This document shows, piece by piece, positions 1-7,135 of a stretch of DNA of 7,135 bases. Positions within the stretch are counted from its first letter, which is position 1; each line of letters starts with the position of its first letter. The DNA lies in assembly GCA_031285115.1 (NCBI GenBank), contig JAITWU010000361.1, positions 1 through 7,135 of the forward strand, read 5' to 3'. Position numbers and translations under genes: made by a program. The DNA comes from Azonexus sp. (GTDB taxonomy: Bacteria > Pseudomonadota > Gammaproteobacteria > Burkholderiales > Rhodocyclaceae). The notes beneath the pieces were generated by a model. That model saw only the letters and a program-made list of their open reading frames with translations, did not search any database and was not told where the DNA came from.

Positions 1-974
1 CAGCCGAAGGCTTCGTAGCGGGCGAGGCAGATTTTTTTGGCGGCTTCGCGGGCCGGTTTGAGGAAGTCGCGCGGGTCGAACTTGGACGGGTTTTCGGCCA
101 TGTAGCGGCGGACGGCGGCAGTCATCGCCAGCCGGATGTCGGTGTCGATATTGACCTTGCGCACGCCGTGAGCGATGCCCTTGACGATTTCTTCGACCGG
201 CACGCCGTAGGTTTCCTTCATGTCGCCGCCGAACTGGCGGATTTCGGCGAGCAGCTCCTGCGGCACGCTGGAAGAACCGTGCATGACGAGATGGGTGTTC
301 GGGATGCGGGCGTGAATTTCCTTGATGCGGTCGATGGCGAGAATGTCGCCGGTCGGCTTCTTGGTGAATTTATAAGCGCCGTGACTGGTGCCGATGGCAA
401 TGGCCAGCGCGTCGCAATTGGTTTGTTTGACGAAATCGGCGGCCTGGTCGGGGTCGGTCAGCAGTTGCTCGCGGGTCATGTGGCCTTCGGCGCCGTGGCC
501 GTCTTCCTTGTCGCCCTTCATGGTCTCCAGCGAGCCGAGAACGCCCAGTTCGGCTTCGACTGAAACGCCGATGGCGTGCGAGAACTTGACCACTTCGCGG
601 GAGACGGCAACGTTGTATTCGTAGGAGGAGGTCGTTTTGCCGTCGGCTTCGAGCGAGCCGTCCATCATCACCGAGGTAAAGCCGGAGCGGATGGCGCCCA
701 TGCACACCGCCGGGCTTTGGCCGTGATCCTGGTGCATGACGATGGGCAACTGCGGGTAGGCTTCGAGCGCCGCCAGAATCTGGTGGCGCAGGAAGGGTTC
801 GCCAGCGTATTTGCGGGCGCCGGCGGAAGCCTGCATGATGACCGGGGCATCGGCCTGGCTGGCGGCTTCGCAAATGGCCCAGACTTGCTCCATGTTGTTC
901 ACATTGAAGGCGGGCAGGCCGTAGTTGTGCTCGGCGGCGTGATCGAGCAGTTGACGCAGTGAAACGAGTGCCAT
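1..974 (-). CDS. fba: Class II fructose-1,6-bisphosphate aldolase, Calvin-cycle subtype (partial, C-terminus off window)
   Basis: Reversibly cleaves fructose-1,6-bisphosphate into dihydroxyacetone phosphate and glyceraldehyde-3-phosphate in the cytoplasm; this subtype often also handles sedoheptulose-1,7-bisphosphate. The open frame gives 324 residues from ATG at 974 and has no stop before the window edge. Relatives are about 345-355 residues, so roughly 20-30 C-terminal residues are missing. The start [19 protein letters not shown] is typical of the family. The metal/catalytic motif HQDHG lies at 81-85 (D83 presumed catalytic, H84 zinc ligand). The acidic motif [12 protein letters not shown] lies at 139-150. 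Further presumed zinc ligands are H198 in TSHG and H232 in MHGSSS; KVNIDTD at 273-279 binds substrate. AAGGAG sits 8 nt before the ATG. It lies 62 nt downstream of pyk as the last visible gene of the operon. The name cbbA would suit an autotroph. Family is certain; physiological role (glycolysis or Calvin cycle) is open. Confidence 0.95.
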   Translation of the reverse strand, partial: MALVSLRQLLDHAAEHNYGLPAFNVNNMEQVWAICEAASQADAPVIMQASAGARKYAGEPFLRHQILAALEAYPQLPIVMHQDHGQSPAVCMGAIRSGFTSVMMDGSLEADGKTTSSYEYNVAVSREVVKFSHAIGVSVEAELGVLGSLETMKGDKEDGHGAEGHMTREQLLTDPDQAADFVKQTNCDALAIAIGTSHGAYKFTKKPTGDILAIDRIKEIHARIPNTHLVMHGSSSVPQELLAEIRQFGGDMKETYGVPVEEIVKGIAHGVRKVNIDTDIRLAMTAAVRRYMAENPSKFDPRDFLKPAREAAKKICLARYEAFG

Positions 975-982
975 GGTGGTGT

Positions 983-988
983 CTCCTT
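983..988 (-). promoter_or_regulatory. Shine-Dalgarno site of fba
   Basis: On the minus strand AAGGAG is followed by 8 nt (ACACCACC) and then the ATG at 974. This is a near-perfect site at ideal spacing. It fixes the fba start and suggests efficient independent initiation despite the 62-nt spacer after pyk. Confidence 0.85.
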
Positions 989-1036
989 AAAAAATTCCAG
1001 ATCAATCAATCGGCGGGGCGGGGTTGCAATCCGTCC

Positions 1037-2476
1037 CTAGGCTTTGCGGTACTCACCCGCTTGGACAATTTTCATCGTATTGGTGTGGCCGCTGCGGCCA
1101 ATGGCGTCGCCAATGGTCATCACCATCAGGTCGCCGTCCTGCACCACGCCGAGCCGCTCCAGTTCCTGCTCGGCTTCGACCAGCGCGAGCGAGGGAAATT
1201 TGGAGTTGGGGGTGAAGGCAATCGGGTAGACGCCGGAAAAGAGGGTCAGCTTGGTCAGCGTTTCGGCCACCGGCGTCAGCGCGAAAATCGGCACGCGGGC
1301 GGTGACGCGCGAGGTCCACAGCGCCGTCGACCCGGATTGAGTGAGCGCGACGATGGCCTTGACCTTGAAGTGCGAGGCGGCAAAGAGCGCCGACATGGCG
1401 ATCGATTGGTCGATGCGCTGAAATTCGATGTCGCCGAGACGATGATCTTCGGCGTGGTCTTCAAATTCTTTTTCGGCCTGAAGGCAAATACGCGCCATTG
1501 CCTCGACCGTTTCGACCGGATATTCGCCGACGGCGGTTTCCGCCGAAAGCATCACCGCATCGGTGCCGTCGAGCACGGCGTTGGCGACATCCGAGACTTC
1601 GGCGCGGGTGGGAATCGGGTGGGTGATCATCGACTCCATCATCTGCGTCGCCGTAATCACCAGCTTGGCGCGGGCACGGGCGAGCCGGATCATGCGTTTC
1701 TGCAAGCCCGGCACGGCGGCTTCGCCGACTTCGACGGCCAAATCGCCGCGCGCCACCATGATGGCGTCTGAAGCATCCATGATTTCGCCGAGCAGCGGAA
1801 TCGCCTCGGCGCGTTCAATCTTGGCTACCAGAAGGCTTTTGCCGCCCGCCGCCAGCATCAGCTCACGCGCCTGGCGCATGTCGGCGGCGGAGCGCGGAAA
1901 AGAGACGGCAATGAAATCGGCCTTGATGCGGGCGGCAGTCTTGATGTCTTCCTTGTCCTTGGCGGTCAGCGCCGGGGCGGTCAGGCCGCCGCCCTGGCGG
2001 TTGATGCCCTTGTTGTTGGAAAGGACGCCGCCGCGCACGACGCGACAATGGACTTCCGAGCCGCGCACTTCGCTGACGTGAAATTCCAGCATCCCGTCGT
2101 TCAAAAGCAGCACCGCGCCTTGTTCAAGGTCGTTCGGCAGTTCTTTGTAATCAAGGCCGACGCGCTCCTGATTGCCGGGTTTGTCCCAGGCGGCATCGAG
2201 AATGAAGCGGTCGCCGGGGGCGAGGACGATTTTGTTGTTCTCGAATTTGCCGACGCGGATTTTCGGGCCTTGCAAATCGGCGAGAATGCCGACCGTGCGA
2301 CCGACCGCTTTGGCGGCGGCGCGCACGGTTGCGGCGCGCTGGATGTGATCTTCGGGGCTGCCGTGCGAAAAATTCATGCGCACGACGTCCACCCCGGCGC
2401 GGACGATGCGCTCCAGCGCTTCGGGGGTGCTGGAAGCGGGGCCTAGGGTTGCGACTATTTTTGTTCTGCGTTGCAT
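1037..2476 (-). CDS. pyk: Pyruvate kinase (PykA-like type)
   Basis: Transfers phosphate from phosphoenolpyruvate to ADP, giving pyruvate and ATP, the last step of glycolysis. From ATG at 2476 the protein is 479 residues, normal for the family, and opens with the canonical MQRRTKIVATLGPASS. A TTG at 2530 would add 18 residues of low-complexity Arg/Pro/Ala sequence, so I reject it. Visible motifs: RMNFSHG at 33-39, DLQGPKIR at 67-74, SNNKGIN at 153-159, catalytic K219 with metal ligands E221 and D245 (AKIER, ARGDLAVE), and TATQMMESM at 275-283. The C-terminal domain from about 350 carries SGSTA at 381-385. The stretches around VGLDYKELP and GINRQGGGLTAPALTAKDK resemble E. coli PykA (activated by AMP and sugar phosphates) more than fructose-bisphosphate-activated PykF; this subtype call is by recollection. 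It starts 66 nt after pgk behind a GC-rich hairpin and has only a weak GAG-type Shine-Dalgarno site, so lower translation is possible. Confidence 0.96.
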   Translation of the reverse strand: MQRRTKIVATLGPASSTPEALERIVRAGVDVVRMNFSHGSPEDHIQRAATVRAAAKAVGRTVGILADLQGPKIRVGKFENNKIVLAPGDRFILDAAWDKPGNQERVGLDYKELPNDLEQGAVLLLNDGMLEFHVSEVRGSEVHCRVVRGGVLSNNKGINRQGGGLTAPALTAKDKEDIKTAARIKADFIAVSFPRSAADMRQARELMLAAGGKSLLVAKIERAEAIPLLGEIMDASDAIMVARGDLAVEVGEAAVPGLQKRMIRLARARAKLVITATQMMESMITHPIPTRAEVSDVANAVLDGTDAVMLSAETAVGEYPVETVEAMARICLQAEKEFEDHAEDHRLGDIEFQRIDQSIAMSALFAASHFKVKAIVALTQSGSTALWTSRVTARVPIFALTPVAETLTKLTLFSGVYPIAFTPNSKFPSLALVEAEQELERLGVVQDGDLMVMTIGDAIGRSGHTNTMKIVQAGEYRKA

Positions 2477-2502
2477 AGCGGTTGCTCGACCGGCGGCTCG
2501 CA

Positions 2503-2528
2503 GCGGCGGGCCGGATGGCTGCCGCCGC
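2503..2528 (-). other. GC-rich hairpin in the pgk-pyk spacer
   Basis: Arms 2503-2509 (GCGGCGG) and 2522-2528 (CCGCCGC) are exact reverse complements around a 12-nt loop, giving a 7-bp all-GC stem. There is no T run after it, so it is not a classical intrinsic terminator. It ends 26 nt before the pyk ATG and may affect mRNA processing or ribosome access. In such GC-rich DNA a stem of this size can also arise by chance. Confidence 0.4.
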
Positions 2529-2542
2529 AAGCCGCCCGGTTG

Positions 2543-3724
2543 TTATTGGGCGCGTTGCTCGAGAATTTCGACCGCAGGCAAAACCTTGCCTTCGAGATAT
2601 TCGAGAAAAGCGCCGCCAGCGGTGGAGATGTAAGACACCTTGTCATAGATGTCGTATTTCTGGATGGCGGCAATGGTGTCGCCGCCGCCTGCGAGCGTAA
2701 AGGCTTTGGTGGCGGCGATGGCTTCGGCAATTTTCCGGGTGCCAGCGCCGAACTGGTCGAACTCGAAGACGCCGACCGGGCCGTTCCATACGACAGTGCC
2801 AGCTTTCATGATGATGTCGGTGAGTTCCTGGGCGCTCTTGGGGCCGATGTCGAAAATCATGTCATCGTCAGCGACATCATCGGCGCTTTTGAGGACAGCC
2901 GGTTCATTGGCGTCGAATTTCTTGCCGACCACGACATCGGTGGCGATGGGAATGGTCGCGCCGCGCGCCGTCATTTTTTGCATCAGCGTTTGCGCTATCG
3001 GCGTCAGATCGTCCTCGCACAGCGATTTGCCGACCTTCTTGCCGGCCGCCTTCAGGAAGGTGTTGGCGATGCCGCCGCCGACCACCAGTTGCTCGCATTT
3101 TTCGGCGAGTGATTCGAGCACGGTCAGCTTGGTCGACACCTTGCTGCCGCCGACGATGGCGACCATTGGCCGGGCCGGGTTGGCGAGCGCCTTGTCGAGG
3201 GCGTCCAGCTCTTCGGTGAGCAGAATGCCAGCGCAGGCGACGGGCGCGTATTTGGCGATGCCGTGGGTCGATGCTTCGGCGCGGTGGGCGGTGCCAAAGG
3301 CGTCCATGACGAAGATGTCGCAGAGGGCGGCGTATTTTTTCGCCGTGTCATCGACATTCTTTTTTTCGCCCTTGTTGATGCGGCAGTTTTCCAGCAGCAC
3401 CAGTTCGCCGGGCGCGACAGCAAAGCCGCCATCGACCCAGTCCTTGACCAGACGCACGGGCTTGCCCAGGCGGGCGGCGATATTGTCGGCCACCGGCTTT
3501 AACGAATTTTCTTCGCTCCACTGGCCTTCTTCGGGACGGCCCAGGTGCGAAGTGACCATGACCTTTGCTCCGGCTTTGAGGCAGTGGTTGATGGTCGCCA
3601 TCGAGGCGGTGATGCGGGCGTCGGAGGTGACCTTGCCGTCCTTGACCGGGACGTTGAGATCGGCGCGGATAAAGACGCGCTTGCCAGCCAGGTCGAGATC
3701 CGTCATGCGGATGAAATGTGCCAT
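2543..3724 (-). CDS. pgk: Phosphoglycerate kinase
   Basis: Cytoplasmic monomeric kinase interconverting 1,3-bisphosphoglycerate + ADP and 3-phosphoglycerate + ATP; it serves glycolysis, gluconeogenesis and, if present, the Calvin cycle. The protein is 393 residues, the usual bacterial length. The N-terminal substrate domain has the signature [12 protein letters not shown] at 15-26 (D22, N24), R37, and SHLGRP at 59-64 with H60. LLENCR follows at 110-115, then [13 protein letters not shown] at 141-153 with R148. The C-terminal nucleotide domain has GGSKVSTK at 192-199, WNGPVGVFE at 313-321 and the glycine-rich GGGDT at 347-351, ending with the conserved [21 protein letters not shown] is placed 9 nt before the ATG, supporting this start. 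It follows gap by 57 nt, with a terminator-like hairpin between them, and precedes pyk by 66 nt. No oddity in the protein. In an autotroph the name would be cbbK. Confidence 0.97.
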   Translation of the reverse strand: MAHFIRMTDLDLAGKRVFIRADLNVPVKDGKVTSDARITASMATINHCLKAGAKVMVTSHLGRPEEGQWSEENSLKPVADNIAARLGKPVRLVKDWVDGGFAVAPGELVLLENCRINKGEKKNVDDTAKKYAALCDIFVMDAFGTAHRAEASTHGIAKYAPVACAGILLTEELDALDKALANPARPMVAIVGGSKVSTKLTVLESLAEKCEQLVVGGGIANTFLKAAGKKVGKSLCEDDLTPIAQTLMQKMTARGATIPIATDVVVGKKFDANEPAVLKSADDVADDDMIFDIGPKSAQELTDIIMKAGTVVWNGPVGVFEFDQFGAGTRKIAEAIAATKAFTLAGGGDTIAAIQKYDIYDKVSYISTAGGAFLEYLEGKVLPAVEILEQRAQ

Positions 3725-3733
3725 TTGGGATGA

Positions 3734-3739
3734 CTCCTC
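3734..3739 (-). promoter_or_regulatory. Shine-Dalgarno site of pgk
   Basis: Minus-strand GAGGAG is followed by 9 nt (TCATCCCAA) and the ATG at 3724. It lies only 4 nt past the T run of the upstream hairpin, so that hairpin and this site are packed into one short regulatory stretch. Confidence 0.8.
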
Positions 3740-3743
3740 AATG

Positions 3744-3775
3744 AAAAAGGGCGGGCGCCTTGAAGCAACCCGCCC
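3744..3775 (-). terminator. Terminator-like hairpin between gap and pgk (possible attenuator or mRNA-stabilising stem)
   Basis: Read on the minus strand, GGGCGGG (3775-3769) and CCCGCCC (3755-3749) form a perfect 7-bp GC stem with a 13-nt loop, extendable by wobble pairs, followed directly by five T residues (3748-3744). That is the form of a rho-independent terminator. It starts 7 nt after the gap stop codon. Because pgk, pyk and fba lie just downstream in the same direction, partial read-through or 3'-end stabilisation of a tkt-gap message is more likely than full termination. The loop is longer and the T run shorter than in the strongest terminators. Confidence 0.6.
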
Positions 3776-3781
3776 CGAACA

Positions 3782-6824
<3,043 letters not shown>

Positions 6825-6855
6825 GGTTCGGCATCCAATTTTTGAGGGAAATTCG

Positions 6856-6861
6856 ATTATC
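6856..6861 (-). promoter_or_regulatory. Candidate -10 box for the tkt operon
   Basis: Minus-strand GATAAT matches the TATAAT consensus at five of six bases and would start transcription about 25 nt before the tkt ATG. No convincing -35 element lies 16-18 nt upstream (CACACA at 17 nt spacing); TTGCCC at 6889-6884 is too far away, at 22 nt. An activator-dependent promoter or a chance match are both possible. Confidence 0.25.
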
Positions 6862-6921
6862 AGCGAAAGGGCATTTTTTGTGTGGGCAAAAGTCGGCAAT
6901 GTTCAGGAAAATCGCATAAAT

Positions 6922-6942
6922 CTTATTGAATTAGTAATTAAG
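6922..6942. promoter_or_regulatory. AT-rich imperfect dyad, possible operator
   Basis: The 21-bp stretch is symmetrical about its central base at 7 of 10 base pairs, with outer arms CTTA and TAAG. Its near end lies about 97 bp upstream of the tkt ATG, in the AT-rich island. A TNA-N7-TNA match, of the kind reported for CbbR boxes, also occurs nearby, but such matches are common in AT-rich DNA. The regulator is unknown. Confidence 0.2.
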
Positions 6943-6971
6943 CATTTATTTTCCGATGGTGATTCCATGTG

Positions 6972-7000
6972 CCGGACAGGCGTCGTTTTGCCCGGTTTTT
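6972..7000 (+). terminator. Candidate plus-strand intrinsic terminator without an obvious gene
   Basis: CCGGACA (6972-6978) can pair with TGCCCGG (6989-6995) with one A-C mismatch and two further G-U pairs inward, followed by five T residues (6996-7000). The orientation is opposite to all genes in the window, and no plus-strand gene precedes it. It may be the end of a short unseen transcript or a chance structure. Confidence 0.3.
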
Positions 7001-7033
7001 AGAGCGGTTGGTTTTACGCGGTTGGCGCAGATC

Positions 7034-7079
7034 CATCCTCTTCTCCCCTCTCCCGCTTGCGGGAGAGGGAATGAGGGTG
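7034..7079. repeat. Bipartite palindromic intergenic repeat
   Basis: The core arms 7046-7056 (CCCTCTCCCGC) and 7059-7069 (GCGGGAGAGGG) are perfect 11-bp complements around TT. An outer stem pairs 7034-7040 (CATCCTC) with 7073-7079 (GAGGGTG), allowing one G-U pair, separated from the core by a small asymmetric internal loop. The wording CTCTCCCGC-TTGC-GGGAGAGGG followed by GAGGGTGAGGG matches, from memory, a palindromic element scattered through intergenic DNA of many Proteobacteria. Only one copy is in the window, so repetitiveness is inferred. It may end transcripts arriving from either side. Confidence 0.65.
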
Positions 7080-7124
7080 AGGGTATCGGGCGACGGGAAA
7101 GGTAAAAGACGCTTGGCCCGCCGC

Positions 7125-7135
7125 GGGGGGGGGGG
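7125..7135. repeat. Run of 11 G at the window edge
   Basis: An uninterrupted G tract reaches the last base of the window, after the GC-only stretch GGCCCGCCGC. Nothing like it occurs elsewhere in the window. It could be a real homopolymer or a sequencing/assembly artefact at a contig end. Confidence 0.6.

Larger units (their letters stand above)
6825..7135. other. Non-coding region upstream of tkt
   Basis: This 311-nt stretch has no credible gene on either strand; the plus-strand frame ending at 7002 is the complement of the tkt N-terminus run on into the leader. Composition changes sharply: 6905-6955 is AT-rich, while both flanks are GC-rich. It holds, towards tkt, a -10-like box (6856-6861), an imperfect AT-rich dyad (6922-6942), a plus-strand hairpin with T run (6972-7000), a palindromic repeat (7034-7079) and a terminal G run (7125-7135). 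The operon promoter is expected here. Confidence 0.7.

Noticed and set aside
370..1005. Minus-strand open frame of 211 codons in another frame over fba
   Set aside because: It overlaps fba in a shifted frame, is Arg/Pro-rich, and lacks any family motif, whereas the fba frame shows all catalytic residues.
997..1013. Small stem with bulge followed by a T-rich stretch in the pyk-fba spacer
   Set aside because: Only 5 bp with a bulged T, few GC pairs, and the T run overlaps the approach to the fba Shine-Dalgarno site. Too weak to call a terminator.
6825..6899. TTG start extending transketolase by 25 residues
   Set aside because: The extension falls in the leader region, has no similarity to transketolase N-termini as I know them, and the ATG at 6824 gives the normal family length.
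6910..6930. CbbR-type box (TNA-N7-TNA)
   Set aside because: A match exists, but the motif is so short that AT-rich DNA is expected to contain it, and no cbbR or RuBisCO gene is present to support it.

Overview
The window holds one compact, single-strand block of central carbon metabolism. All five genes are read on the minus strand, in transcription order tkt (transketolase), gap (glyceraldehyde-3-phosphate dehydrogenase), pgk (phosphoglycerate kinase), pyk (pyruvate kinase) and fba (class II fructose-bisphosphate aldolase, running off the left edge). The DNA is GC-rich with strong third-position GC bias. To my knowledge this gene order is typical of Betaproteobacteria (Rhodocyclales, Nitrosomonadales, methylotrophs and relatives). 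A betaproteobacterium is therefore the best guess, but I cannot fix the genus without a search.

Layout from right to left, the direction of transcription: 6825-7135 is a non-coding leader or intergenic region. It contains a palindromic repeat of a kind common in proteobacterial intergenic DNA, a plus-strand hairpin followed by a T run, an AT-rich island with imperfect dyad symmetry, and a weak -10-like box just ahead of tkt. tkt occupies 4809-6824; gap follows after 25 nt, pgk after 57 nt, pyk after 66 nt and fba after 62 nt. All genes face the same way with short gaps, so a single operon is the simplest reading. The gap-pgk spacer carries a terminator-like hairpin with a T run, and the pgk-pyk spacer carries a GC-rich hairpin and only a weak ribosome binding site. 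Expression may therefore be stepped along the transcript.

Together the enzymes cover the triose-phosphate trunk of glycolysis and gluconeogenesis (Fba, Gap, Pgk), the pyruvate-forming exit (Pyk) and the link to the pentose phosphate pathway (Tkt). In an autotroph, the first four except Pyk would also serve the Calvin-Benson-Bassham cycle. No RuBisCO, phosphoribulokinase or CbbR gene is in the window, so autotrophy cannot be claimed.

All five proteins look intact, with expected lengths and catalytic residues; fba only lacks its C-terminal end because of the window edge. I found no mobile element, CRISPR array, tRNA or rRNA, and no evidence of an undescribed system. The items worth a second look are non-coding: the intra-operon hairpins, the leader upstream of tkt, and the poly-G run at the right edge that may mark a contig end.
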